64,000 nucleotides of DNA. It comes from Dactylorhiza incarnata. Lineage: Eukaryota > Streptophyta > Magnoliopsida > Asparagales > Orchidaceae. The stretch lies in contig JAWHQI010000075.1 of NCBI GenBank assembly GCA_033032865.1, positions 3,100,001-3,164,000 of the forward strand. Reading direction: 5' to 3'. Within the stretch, counting starts at the first letter, position 1; every line of letters begins with the position of its first letter. Made by a program: the position numbers and the translations under genes. The notes beneath the pieces are model-generated. The model was not told the origin of the DNA. It did not search any database and saw only the letters and a program-made list of their open reading frames with translations. Of this stretch, positions 1 through 9,081 are shown piece after piece.

Positions 1-1317
1 TTTCCACAAAGCGCCTATAATAGCCGGCAAGTCCTAAGAAACTTCGGACTTCCGCTACGTTTTTCTGCAAAGGCCACGCTTGGATCGCTTCTATCTTCGA
101 CGGATCAACTGCAATTCCTTCGCCACTAACAACATGACCAAGGAATGCCACTGACGGTAGCCAAAACTCGCACTTGGAGAACTTGGCATATAGCTGACTC
201 CTCCTCAAGGTGCTCAGGACCGCGTGCAGATGCCCTACATGCTCCTCTTCCGACTGAGAGTATACCAAAATGTCGTCGATGAAGACGATCACAAATTGAT
301 CTAAATACTCTCGGAATGTCCTATTCATCAAGTCCATGAATACCGACGGTGCGTTGGATAGACCGAACGGCATTACCGTGAACTCAAAGTGCCCAAAGCG
401 GGTACTGAACGCTGTCTTTGGAATGTCGCATTCCCTTATTCGCAGTTGATAGTAGCCGGACCTTAGGTCTAGCTTGGAGTAAACCGTCGACCCCATCAGT
501 TGGTCGAATAGATCATCGATTCTAGGAATCGGATATCGGTTTTTCTCGGTCAACTTGTTTAGCTCTCTATAATCAATACATAGACGCAAGCTCCCATCCT
601 TCTTTTTCACAAAGAGGACCGGTGCACTCCAAGGCGAAGAACTTGGACGTACGTAGCCTTGCTCTAGCAGCTCTTGCAATTGGACCTTCAACTCTGCCAA
701 TTCCTTTGGCGCTATTCGGTATGGTGAGCGGGCCACAGGTTTGGCACCTGGCACCAACTCGATACAGAAATCAATCTCCCGATGAGGCGGAGCCCCAGGG
801 AGTTCGTTAGGAAACACGTCGGCGTATTCCGCTACAACTGGGACATCACACAACCTGGGCTTTGGCTCCAAAGCCTCCAACAAGGTGAAGAACAACTCGG
901 CGCCTTTTCTCACCGCCTTAACCACCTGGAGAGCAGACATCAGCGTCTTGCTCGCTCCTCGCATACCGGCGAATGTGGTTTCATCGTCGGTGTTCGTTCC
1001 CAGAGTGATCTCCTTTGTATTGCAATCTATGCATGCTCGCTGCTCCGAGAGCCAGTCCATGCCGAAGATCACATCGAATTCAGCTAACGGTAGTAACGAC
1101 GCTTCCAAGTCGAAATCTTGACTTCCGATCCGCACCTTCACACGGCTCTTCCTATCCGCACTCATTCGAGATCCATTGGGTAGCACTACTTCCAATCTAT
1201 CCACTACAAAGGTAGACGGCACTCCGATTCGCACCACGAAGTCCTCAGACAGAAAAGAGTGCGATGCACCCGTATCGAATAGAGCTCTCGCCGGATAGTT
1301 GAAAATTAGGACGAAAC
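1..1317 (-). CDS. pol: Tekay-1 pol: aspartic protease, reverse transcriptase, start of RNase H region (partial)
   Basis: This reading frame stays open from 1317 down to the left edge, with no stop found in the stretches I translated. The protease active site [10 protein letters not shown] lies near 1250-1276. It is followed by the conserved FGMDWL motif and, after a linker, by the RT. RT landmarks are the [10 protein letters not shown] block near 545-580, the catalytic F-I-D-D at about 272-280 and the RSFLGL-YYRRF block at the edge, which marks the RT-RNase H connection. The protease cleaves the polyprotein and the RT copies the element RNA. The frame is offset by one from gag (1390-2610). 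The preferred explanation is a spliced 83-bp intron at 1318-1400; a -1 ribosomal frameshift is the alternative. This is the better preserved pol of the two Tekay-like copies. Confidence 0.88.
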
Positions 1318-1400
1318 CTAATTGTACACAAATAACACATACAGTCGTACAACCGAAAGAATCATATACATAGCTGTAAAAGCTAACTTCTAATTCGTAC
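1318..1400 (-). other. Candidate spliceosomal intron between gag and pol of Tekay-1
   Basis: On the minus strand the interval starts GTACGAATTAG and ends TACAATTAG, so it is a GT...AG stretch of 83 bp. It contains the gag stop codon (1390-1392). Joining base 1401 to 1317 fuses the gag frame directly to the protease frame, just before the segment leading to [10 protein letters not shown]. The homologous position of Tekay-2 (28022-28099) has a 78-bp GT...AG interval that also joins in frame. Inference: unspliced RNA makes Gag and spliced RNA makes Gag-Pol. For this copy alone a -1 frameshift is also possible, because the pol frame is open through the interval. Confidence 0.6.
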
Positions 1401-2610
1401 CTGTGACGACATCGGTTTGTCGTATAGCTTCTTGTTGGCCAAGCGAATAGACTCTCGGCTGAGTCGGAATGTGTTGGGAGGCCGAAGACTCTGCCGCTTT
1501 GCCCTTTTCCGCAGCCCGAGCATAATCCACCGCTCGATTTGCCGCCTTTGGGGGACCACTTCGACACACCGCAGCTTTGTGTCCCACCTTCCCGCAGGTG
1601 AAACACGTAATAGGAGTCCGCGCGGTCGTGGCTCCCGAAACATTCGAAGAAGCTGGTTCCGCCTGTTTGAACTTCCGCTTGTTCCTTCTGAAGTCCGGCT
1701 TGGACTGAGAGGCCGGCGCATGAAACTCGGGTTTCTTTACAACACTCTTTGCTTGTACCCTCTTCATGTCCAACTCCAAAGATCTGGCGGTTTGCACCAT
1801 CACTTGGAAGCCAAACGTCATAGGGCCTGCAAGGAGCAGCCTCAACTCGTCCCGAAGCCCTTCATAGAATTTATTCGTCTTCGTCTCCTCATCCTCCACC
1901 AATGCCCCCGCATAACGACTCAGTCTGGTAAACTCATGTAAGTAATCGTCAACGGAGCGATCACCTTGAGTTAACCTCAGGAACTGGTTTTGTAACGCAA
2001 TGCGTTGGGCAGAGGGGATAAACCGCTGGAGGAACGACTTTGAAAACTCAGCCATTGTTATTTCAGTAATGTCTCTATCGCCGAACTTGTGCAGTTCCTG
2101 CTCTTCCCACCACAGCACAGCCTCTCCGTCAAGAAGGAAAGTGGCTAAGGTGACCATCATGGCTTCGTCCGTCGCCGTCGCCCTCAGAGTTCTTCTAACT
2201 CTTGACAACCAGTCTTCTGCCACCGTTGGGGACTCAGATCCCGAGAAGGTAGGAGGATTAAAGCTCAAGAAGTGCTTTAATTGTTGGTCACGCGCTCGCC
2301 CCGCAACTACTTGCGCAACTTGACGCTCCACCCTCGGTGCTAACGCCGGTTCCACTGCAGCTACTGGCACAGGGGCATCAACCCTTGGTGTTACCGCAGG
2401 TTCCACTGCAGGTTCAATTACCGGGGCCGCATCAGTAGTAGGCGTAGCAAGCTGTGCAAGCCTTTGCGGTTGAGCATTGATCATCGCGAAGACTGCTTCT
2501 GCGACCATTCTGATCATCTCAGCCGAAGGAGTGGTCGCTGGCACCTCAGCCGACCCACTACTTTCAGCGGTGTTACGGGGTTGAGACCGCCCCGCAGCAC
2601 TTCTAGTCAC
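1390..2610 (-). CDS. gag: Tekay-1 Gag (capsid and CCHC nucleocapsid)
   Basis: Gag packages the element RNA into cytoplasmic virus-like particles. The 406-residue ORF starts at the ATG at 2610. An Ala/Pro/Val-rich N-terminus with repeats of the EPA-V type covers roughly residues 60-95. A retrotransposon gag capsid domain follows at about 110-270, with the landmarks [18 protein letters not shown] and [14 protein letters not shown] single CCHC zinc knuckle, [14 protein letters not shown], lies near residue 335. The last codons before the stop at 1390-1392 fall inside the candidate gag-pol intron, so the spliced form would leave this frame at 1401. It is homologous to the gag at 28089-29156. No in-frame stop is present. 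Confidence 0.92.
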   Translation of the reverse strand: MTRSAAGRSQPRNTAESSGSAEVPATTPSAEMIRMVAEAVFAMINAQPQRLAQLATPTTDAAPVIEPAVEPAVTPRVDAPVPVAAVEPALAPRVERQVAQVVAGRARDQQLKHFLSFNPPTFSGSESPTVAEDWLSRVRRTLRATATDEAMMVTLATFLLDGEAVLWWEEQELHKFGDRDITEITMAEFSKSFLQRFIPSAQRIALQNQFLRLTQGDRSVDDYLHEFTRLSRYAGALVEDEETKTNKFYEGLRDELRLLLAGPMTFGFQVMVQTARSLELDMKRVQAKSVVKKPEFHAPASQSKPDFRRNKRKFKQAEPASSNVSGATTARTPITCFTCGKVGHKAAVCRSGPPKAANRAVDYARAAEKGKAAESSASQHIPTQPRVYSLGQQEAIRQTDVVTGTN

Positions 2611-2834
2611 CTATAATCATGCAAGGCACAATTTAGTGACCCTAAACATATCAAACATCAATCATGGAACGCTCAGGTTCCGCAAACAAGTATGTTTTTT
2701 TCATTCCTAAGTGGACATTCTTATTAGTTTTTGTCGTTCTAGGTGAATGCACAGCCCGTGCGCACCACCCCTTAAAAGGAATTCGTCCCGAATTCGCTAA
2801 ACTACGGATCGACGCCTTAAGTCCGATACCAAAT
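2611..2834 (-). other. Tekay-1 untranslated leader with PBS
   Basis: Non-coding 5' leader between LTR and gag. The PBS lies a few bases inside the LTR at about 2815-2831 and reads TGGTATCGGACTTAAGG on the minus strand. Its first bases match the plant initiator-tRNA-Met type of PBS (TGGTATC), with later mismatches. Nothing else is recognised. Confidence 0.7.
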
Positions 2835-4910
2835 TGTAACACCCTGCCAGCACGAAAAGTATAACAGCAGGTCCGGCCGGGACCCCACGCCATACAAACC
2901 ACACTAGCTAGGAGTTAAAAGGTGATAACCAGAAAAGTAATAACCAAACGAGAGTACAAAAACGTAAGCGGAAGCATTAATTAAACCATTCGAATAGACA
3001 TGTCCACTATCATAGGAATGAGTCCAGAAATAAGAGTTACGGCCTTAGGGCCTTACATCAAATCAATGTACAAAACTCCAAAAAGCATACATCGGCACGC
3101 AGGCCGGCAAGACATGAGAAAACAGGAAAAAGGCTGGCCTTCAAGGGCCAACACAGCAAAGGGGCCAACGCCCGCTACTTCCCGCTAGGCTCACCTGCAC
3201 CTGCATAAGAACATTCCACCAAGCGGTGGCAAACAAAGCAACGGTCAGCACAGCTGACCAAATTATAACGACCCCACCCCTTTCCCGGGGTGGCGGAGCT
3301 TCTACCCTGCAAGCAAGCTATACTAGCACAAATACTAGTATACAGAAGGTGCAACTACACAAGGTGAGGTTTCAAGCACAAACAATCTTCTAGGTTGAGT
3401 ATCAAAAAGAAGGGAACCTAGGTATGCACATAATGTTGGTTGGGTTCACCCGAAGGTTTCCCACAACCGCCTAAGCAATCGCATGAGGCTAAACATAACA
3501 TCAAATTCACAACACTCCACCCTAAGGGTCACAACCTTAGGTGGGAAACAAGAGCTTTTGGTCGGTCTAGGTATGACACCTTCCACGACCTCTCCCATGA
3601 TCACGCGGCTTCCATGAGGAAGGGACCTCTCGCCGATCTGCATGGAAACGGGTTCAGTTTAGCTTTGCCCGTGCTCTAATCGTCGCGATCTATCGCACGA
3701 CGCGGGTACGGCTTCACCTCGGCCCATAAGGGTTTAGCACTTTCAAGTGCTACACTAAATATACGCTACGCACCTAACCCCTTTACAAGGATCTAGGCTT
3801 CACGAATTCTCAACAAGGGAGGTACATACGCTCCGCATCAATATCGTGGTGAAGGTTTGCCTTCATCCAAAACTCAAAGCATGGGGCTTTCGTAGGGATC
3901 TTCACAAGACGCCTACACTTAACTCCCGCAATACTATAGGTGAGTTCACGGAGTCATTCTCCGGCACGCATTCTAGGCCTAACCTAAATGCAACGTCGCA
4001 AATCAAGCATCACCGATTCGGGCTCACGGCCACGAATAGGTTTCACACACAATGCCTAAATCCGCACGACTACCGGATTTTCTACATGCAATATGCCGGG
4101 GACGGACACAATCTACCCGGAGTCCCGAAGGACTTGAGGAAATCCTACACTTCACCCATTTGGTGAAAGAGATACCTCATGCAAGCAAAGGAAGAGGAAT
4201 AAATGGACAAATACAAGTCCAAAGTTCGGGAGGAAGAATCGTTACCCTAGACGTGTTCCTCTTCGCCATGGATCCGAGATTCTACGCGGAGGGAAAGAAC
4301 CGCACCAGGCTGCACTCTCCGGATCTGGAAACGGCTCGCGAAACGGAGCTCCGGAGCTCCGTCAATGGCGAAATCTCCTCTTCTTCTTCCTTGCCCCCTT
4401 CTCCTTCCTCTAGCCTAGGAGAGAGAAACACTATGAAAATATGAGGGTTTAATTCCTCTCCAAAGCCCTAAGACCCCCCAGCATCAAATCCCAGCCGTTG
4501 GATCGAATTCCAAGAAATTTGATCGGTCGGATCCTCTTCTCCGCTCAAAATCGCGGAACAGAATAAACAGGGCGCACGATCACAGGCGCACGGTCAGTGG
4601 TCGTGCGCGACGAGGGCAATGGTCGTGCGCACTATCCGGGACAGAACTCTGAATTCTTGCGAATAAGCGCACGATCGCTGGCACACGATCACTGGTCGTG
4701 CGCGAAGAGGGAAATGGTCGTGCGCACTGTCCGAGACAGAACTCGATTCTCTTCTGAATTAACGCACGATCGTTGGCACATGATCACTGGTCGTGCGCGA
4801 TGAGGTCACTGATCGTGCGCTAAGAGCAGACAGGGAAAATTCTAGCCTGCTTCACGTGCCGCACTACCACTCCGCCTACTTCGCGGAACTACCAGATTTG
4901 GGGTGTTACA
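2835..4910 (-). repeat. Tekay-1 5' LTR (2076 bp)
   Basis: Starts TGTAACACCC and ends GGGTGTTACA on the plus strand, so its 5' end in element orientation is at 4910. The inner edge shares the block ATAACAG-AGGTCCGGCCGGG with the Tekay-2 LTRs. In element orientation the U3 end carries the CGCAC/GTGCG dyad cluster at 4571-4822. The mate LTR lies outside the window, so no LTR divergence can be read. Bases 4911-4915 (ATAGT) are the expected right-hand TSD. Confidence 0.9.
4571..4822 (-). repeat. CGCACGATC / GGTCGTGCGC dyad cluster in Tekay-1 U3
   Basis: About ten copies of CGCACG(A/G)TC and its complement G(A/G)TCGTGCGC alternate in roughly 250 bp, with a loose super-repeat of about 90 bp. They sit upstream of the presumed promoter in element orientation. 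This could be an enhancer array or a hairpin-forming segment. Confidence 0.8.
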
Positions 4911-5332
4911 ATAGTGCTTTTCAAGCACCCTATCAAGAGATTAATCGGAAAGGGTACGGTCCATTTGTTCATGGCCCGAGTGTTAAGAAAGCACCAAAAG
5001 TGAAGGCTGTTGCACCAAAGCCAAAGAAGACAGTACCACCTTGTGTGTGCTTCCCTCATGAGGCATCCTCATCTAGAAGGGCTGCTCCTGCAAGAGCTAA
5101 CGCTCAAAAAGTAAAGCAGGAAAGTGTAAAAAGAAGGTACAACCGATTCAACTGTTGGTGCTGCGGCAGGATTGGTCACTTTGCCGTTGATTGTTGGTTT
5201 AATACAACGTATACTAGGAGACCACAAGTGAACGTTACAAGACCGACCACTCGCAATGTTAACATTTATCGTGGTGCTCAACTAACAAGGGACCAAGGAC
5301 CCAAATATGTTTGGGCTCCTAAGGCAAAATAA
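4911..5332 (+). pseudogene. gag: Sirevirus Gag, C-terminal part with CCHC knuckle
   Basis: Only the C-terminal ~140 residues of Gag are present; the N-terminal part is cut off by the Tekay-1 insertion at 4910/4911. A Lys/Pro/Ala-rich basic stretch (about 4990-5130) precedes a single CCHC zinc knuckle, CWCCGRIGHFAVDC, encoded near 5152-5193. The frame ends with TAA at 5330-5332. The pol frame, already open at 5307, lies +1 relative to it, so the frames overlap by about 25 bases. Expression of pol would need a +1 shift or another device unless the offset is a mutation. It belongs with the downstream pol by orientation, spacing and lineage. Confidence 0.85.
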
Positions 5333-6827
5333 TCTGTTTTTGCAGGTATGTCCAAAGGCCAACAAAAATCCTATCTGGTATTTGGACAGTGGATGCTCTC
5401 GGCATATGACCGGGACAAGAAGCCTTTTGCAAAACTACATTCCAGTTGCGAACGGTCCAAAAGTTATTTTTGGCAGTTCAGATAGAGGAATAACTAAAGG
5501 CTATGGTATGATTTCTAACGGTAATGTATCGTTTTCCGATGTAGCTTATGTGGAAGGATTACAACATAATCTGATAAGCATAAGTCAACTTTGTGATAAA
5601 GGATACATTGTTGATTTTCATAAAGATAAATGTTTGATAAAGTCAGCTGAAAATAATGAAACGATTTTATCAGGCATTCGCTGTAGAAATATATTTTGTT
5701 TAAATTTTCTTTGCATATCATCTTCTACACCCGTATGTCTTTTAGCTAAAGATAGTGCATCTCTTGTCGACCAATGGCATAAGAGATTAGCACATATAAA
5801 TCTCAAAACTATAAATAAATTGTTTTCACAAAACTTGGTGCGCGATGCTCCTGATGTTAAGTGCATTAAAGATAGACCTTGTCATGCTTGTGTAAAAGGC
5901 AAGCAAACAAGAGCTACCTTCAAGAGCATTATTGGCAAAGATTCCACCAGGTGTTTATACCTGCTCCACATGGATTTGTTTGGTACTTTGCAAATTAGGA
6001 GTTTAGGAGGAAAATCTTACACATTAGTTATTGTAGATGATTACTCTCGTTTTGCCTGGGTATTCTTTCTGAAACACAAGTCAGATACCTTTGACACTTT
6101 CACTAGTTTTGTCAGGCAAGTCCAGAATGAATTTAACTGTTCGGTGGTCAAAATCAGAAGTGACCATGGTACAGAATTTGAATCTGGAGCCATGACAGAA
6201 TTCTGTGAAAGCCTCGGTATCTTTCATGAGTTCTCCTCTCCTCGAACTCCACAACAAAATGGAGTAGCTGAGAGAAAGAATAGAACACTCATTGAGGCTT
6301 GCAGAACCATGTTGAGTGACTCTTCATTACCTGAATACTTTTGGGCTGAAGCTGTCAACACTGCATGCCATGTGCAAAACAGAGCACTCATAAACAAAAA
6401 CCATGAAAAGACTCCTTATGAACTTCTAAAGGGCAAGAAACCAATCATCTCTTATTTTAGAATCTTTGGTAGTAAATGCTTTGTACTAAACAATGGAAAG
6501 CATTACAAAACTAAGTTCAGTGAAAAGAGCTTTGAAGGTATTTTTGTAGGCTATAGTAGCCATAGTAGGGCATATAGAGTTTTTAATAAGAAAACCCGGG
6601 TGGTAGAAGAATCTATTAACGTTGTATTTGATGAGACGAGCATGCTACAAGGCAGCTCTTCTAGCATTTCTTCTGTAGACACAGGTTCAAAGCTACAGGA
6701 TTTAAGCTTGGATCAGCCAGTTAAGGAAGTTCTCAACAGTTCATCAAGATTCCCCCAACAACTACCTATGAAGAAGATAATCCTGATGAAGAGCCAATCC
6801 AAGTGGAGGAAGATACTCCAACTGTAG
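5307..6827 (+). CDS. pol: Sirevirus pol, part 1: protease and integrase
   Basis: The protease begins with the copia-type active site [13 protein letters not shown] (about 5377-5415). A GAG-pre-integrase HHCC zinc module follows at about 5775-5900 (HKRLAHIN ... CHACVKGK). The integrase core has its first catalytic Asp in HMDLFG (near 5968), the second in RSDHGTEF (near 6165) and the Glu in [12 protein letters not shown] (near 6262). The integrase inserts the cDNA into host DNA. The domain order PR-INT before RT defines Ty1/copia. The frame continues into the RT part (6803-8512) only after a one-base frame change. The most likely site is the run of five C at 6752-6756, after which the downstream frame reads as an acidic linker. 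The last ~24 codons of this frame are therefore probably out of frame. Confidence 0.92.
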   Translation: MFGLLRQNNLFLQVCPKANKNPIWYLDSGCSRHMTGTRSLLQNYIPVANGPKVIFGSSDRGITKGYGMISNGNVSFSDVAYVEGLQHNLISISQLCDKGYIVDFHKDKCLIKSAENNETILSGIRCRNIFCLNFLCISSSTPVCLLAKDSASLVDQWHKRLAHINLKTINKLFSQNLVRDAPDVKCIKDRPCHACVKGKQTRATFKSIIGKDSTRCLYLLHMDLFGTLQIRSLGGKSYTLVIVDDYSRFAWVFFLKHKSDTFDTFTSFVRQVQNEFNCSVVKIRSDHGTEFESGAMTEFCESLGIFHEFSSPRTPQQNGVAERKNRTLIEACRTMLSDSSLPEYFWAEAVNTACHVQNRALINKNHEKTPYELLKGKKPIISYFRIFGSKCFVLNNGKHYKTKFSEKSFEGIFVGYSSHSRAYRVFNKKTRVVEESINVVFDETSMLQGSSSSISSVDTGSKLQDLSLDQPVKEVLNSSSRFPQQLPMKKIILMKSQSKWRKILQL

Positions 6828-8512
6828 AAGAAACTCCTATTGGTCAAAATCATGCAAGGAACCTCGGGCTACGACACTTGAGGGATCATCCAGTTGATCA
6901 GATCATAGGAGATCCTCATGAAGGAATAAGAACAAGACGAGGTACCATTAACGAAAATATGCACCTAAGTTTTCTTTCGCAGGTTGAACCAAAGAAATTT
7001 CAAGAGGCAAATGAAGATCCATCTTGGATAATCGCTATGGAAGAAGAATTAAACCAGTTCAAACGCTGCAAGGTTTGGACACTTGTTCCAAAACCCAAAG
7101 ACAAGAATGTCATTGGAACAAAGTGGGTGTACAGAAACAAGCTGGATGAAGAAGGAACAATTATAAAGAACAAAGCCAGACTTGTAGCTAAGGGATACAG
7201 ACAAGAGGAAGGTATCGACTTCGATCAGACGTACGCTCCAGTAGCAAGGCTCGAAGCGATCAGACTCTTCCTTGCTTATGCTGCTTTCAAGGGTTTCACC
7301 GTATATCAGATGGATGTCAAGTCCGCTTTCCTAAACGGAGACATCAAAGAGGAAGTATACGTTGAACAACCCCCAGGTTTTGTTAATCCTGATCATCCCA
7401 ATCATGTTTATTTATTACAAAAAGCTTTATATGGTTTGAAACAAGCTCCTCGAGCTTGGTACGAGACGCTGTCTAACTTTCTTCTTGAGAACAAGTTCAC
7501 AAGAGGAAAGATAGATAAAACATTATTTCTTAGGGAAGTAAAAGGCAAGATTTTGCTAGTGCAAATCTATGTCGATGACATCATATTTGGCTCTACGGAT
7601 AATAACCTTTGCAAAAAGTTTTCTAAACTTATGCAAGGGAAATTTGAAATGAGCAGTATGGGTGAGCTGAAATATTTCTTAGGACTTCAAGTGAAGCAGT
7701 CAGAAGATGGAACCTTCATCTCTCAGACAAAGTTCACTAAGGAGTTGATTAAGAAATTTGGAATGGAGAGTGCAACCTCTATGAGGACTCCAATGAGCTC
7801 AGCTATGTCTCTGGACAAGGATGAAAAAGGGAAACCTTTTGATGAAACCAAGTACAGAAGCATAATTGGCTCTTTGCTCTATCTTACTGCCAGTAGACCT
7901 GATATAATGTTCTCTACATGTGTATGCGCTAGATATCAGGTGAACTCTAAGGAATCCCACTATACTGCTGCGAAGCGGATTTTGAGATACCTTAAAGGCA
8001 CACCAAATCTTGGCTTATGGTACCCAAGAAGTAATGATAGCGAATTAATTGGTTTTTCAGATGCAGATTTTGCAGGTAGCAAAGACGACAGGAAAAGCAC
8101 TTCCGGGACATGTCAATTCCTAGGAAGGAGACTTATTTCCTGGAGTAGCAAGAAGCAGAATTGTGTCGCAATTTCAACCGCCGAGTCGGAATACATTTCT
8201 GCTGGCAGTTGTTGCGCACAACTTCTATGGATAAGGAATCAACTTCAAGACTACAACATGAAGATCAAAGATATTCCCATGTTTTGCGACTCTTCCAGTG
8301 CAATTGCTATCGCAAACAATCCAGTCTCTCACAGTCGGACAAAGCACATCGAGCTTCGATATCACTTTATCCGGGAGCATGTGGAGAAGGGTGACATAAG
8401 TCTGAGATATGTCCCCACGGATAAGCAAGTTGCAGATATCTTCACGAAGCCGCTGGATGAGACTAAGTTCTCTTTCTTCAAGACGGAACTTGGAATGCTC
8501 AACATGGAGTAA
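6803..8512 (+). CDS. pol: Sirevirus pol, part 2: reverse transcriptase and RNase H
   Basis: The copia RT spans roughly 7010-7780. It has the blocks [12 protein letters not shown] and [10 protein letters not shown], the catalytic [11 protein letters not shown] (near 7310) and YVDDIIFGS (7568-7594). The connection is followed by RNase H from about 8040, with [17 protein letters not shown], the acidic AESEY near 8180 and the ending [12 protein letters not shown] ... DIFTKPL. The stop codon is at 8510-8512, beside the usual GMLNME terminus. No stop interrupts this part. The start at 6803 is only the first Met after the frame break; the acidic sequence just upstream in the same frame belongs to the linker between integrase and RT. 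Confidence 0.94.
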   Translation: MEEDTPTVEETPIGQNHARNLGLRHLRDHPVDQIIGDPHEGIRTRRGTINENMHLSFLSQVEPKKFQEANEDPSWIIAMEEELNQFKRCKVWTLVPKPKDKNVIGTKWVYRNKLDEEGTIIKNKARLVAKGYRQEEGIDFDQTYAPVARLEAIRLFLAYAAFKGFTVYQMDVKSAFLNGDIKEEVYVEQPPGFVNPDHPNHVYLLQKALYGLKQAPRAWYETLSNFLLENKFTRGKIDKTLFLREVKGKILLVQIYVDDIIFGSTDNNLCKKFSKLMQGKFEMSSMGELKYFLGLQVKQSEDGTFISQTKFTKELIKKFGMESATSMRTPMSSAMSLDKDEKGKPFDETKYRSIIGSLLYLTASRPDIMFSTCVCARYQVNSKESHYTAAKRILRYLKGTPNLGLWYPRSNDSELIGFSDADFAGSKDDRKSTSGTCQFLGRRLISWSSKKQNCVAISTAESEYISAGSCCAQLLWIRNQLQDYNMKIKDIPMFCDSSSAIAIANNPVSHSRTKHIELRYHFIREHVEKGDISLRYVPTDKQVADIFTKPLDETKFSFFKTELGMLNME

Positions 8513-8579
8513 TGTCCATTCAAGCAAATCATGAAGACTTGGAGATTTCAAGACTCAAAACCTGTTCCTGGACAATTTC

Positions 8580-8936
8580 AAGTTGATGTCTCGAGAACTA
8601 TAGATTATCTCGAGAACTACAAGGTCTCTCGACAACTCTGTCACTTCAAGATCTCGAAACAAATCTAAAGGACTTCTGGGAGTTTTCGAGACATGACAAG
8701 TCTCTCGAGACATAGTCAGAACTCGGGAAATGGTAATGTCTCGAGACTTAATCTATCTCTCGAGACATCAGGACAAGTCAAACCGCGCAGAGTTTCCAGA
8801 GTTCTCGAGACATAGCCGATGTCTCGAGACATAGGTCTGTTTTAAAACTATTCCGGAACTCAGGTATGTGCCGTTTCCCCTATTTATTTTTAAATGTCAC
8901 CTAAAACGTCAAATCAAGGTCATATATATATATATA
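8580..8936 (+). promoter_or_regulatory. LTR-like promoter candidate before the envelope-like ORF
   Basis: This non-coding spacer between pol and the envelope-like ORF holds about eight to ten TCTCGAGAC/GAAC motifs (8580-8835), the same motif repeated in the U3 of this element's LTR (11976-12350). It is followed by a TA-repeat TATA candidate at 8923-8936, about 145 bp upstream of the ATG at 9082. The last motif is followed by TCTG/CTGT-TTTTAAA-like sequence in both places, which suggests homology to U3. Inference: an internal promoter for a separate envelope-like mRNA. Confidence 0.5.
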
Positions 8937-9081
8937 CATCCTATCGAAAACTTGGTGTTCACTAAACCTTCGACCCCGAGACCTCGACCCTTCGACTTCC
9001 TCTCGAGCGGCGACTGGACGACTTCGTGGTTCTCGGAAGTGGATCGTCTCCCCTGTTCTTCTCCTCCTCTCAAATCCTTCG

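Larger units (their letters stand above)
1..4910 (-). mobile_element. Tekay-1: Tekay/Del-like Ty3 retrotransposon, 5' part (gag, PR, RT, 5' LTR)
   Basis: Seen: read on the minus strand the order is LTR (2835-4910), PBS, gag, protease and reverse transcriptase, running off the left edge of the window. The LTR has perfect 10-bp inverted ends (TGTAACACCC / GGGTGTTACA). Known: this order and the motifs FIDD and [10 protein letters not shown] fit the chromovirus Tekay/Del lineage of Ty3. Its gag and LTR edge resemble those of the second Tekay-like element at 23364-31267, so they are related subfamilies. The element sits inside the gag of the Sirevirus that resumes at 4911. The RNase H, integrase and 3' LTR must lie left of the window. 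Confidence 0.9.

Noticed and set aside
622..2323. Plus-strand open frames over the Tekay-1 gag and pol
   Set aside because: They are shadows of the clearly homologous minus-strand gag and pol and show no family motif.
8923..8936. TA repeat as a microsatellite only
   Set aside because: Kept as a TATA candidate because it follows the same motif cluster as the LTR TATA box and precedes the ATG at promoter-like distance, though a plain microsatellite remains possible.
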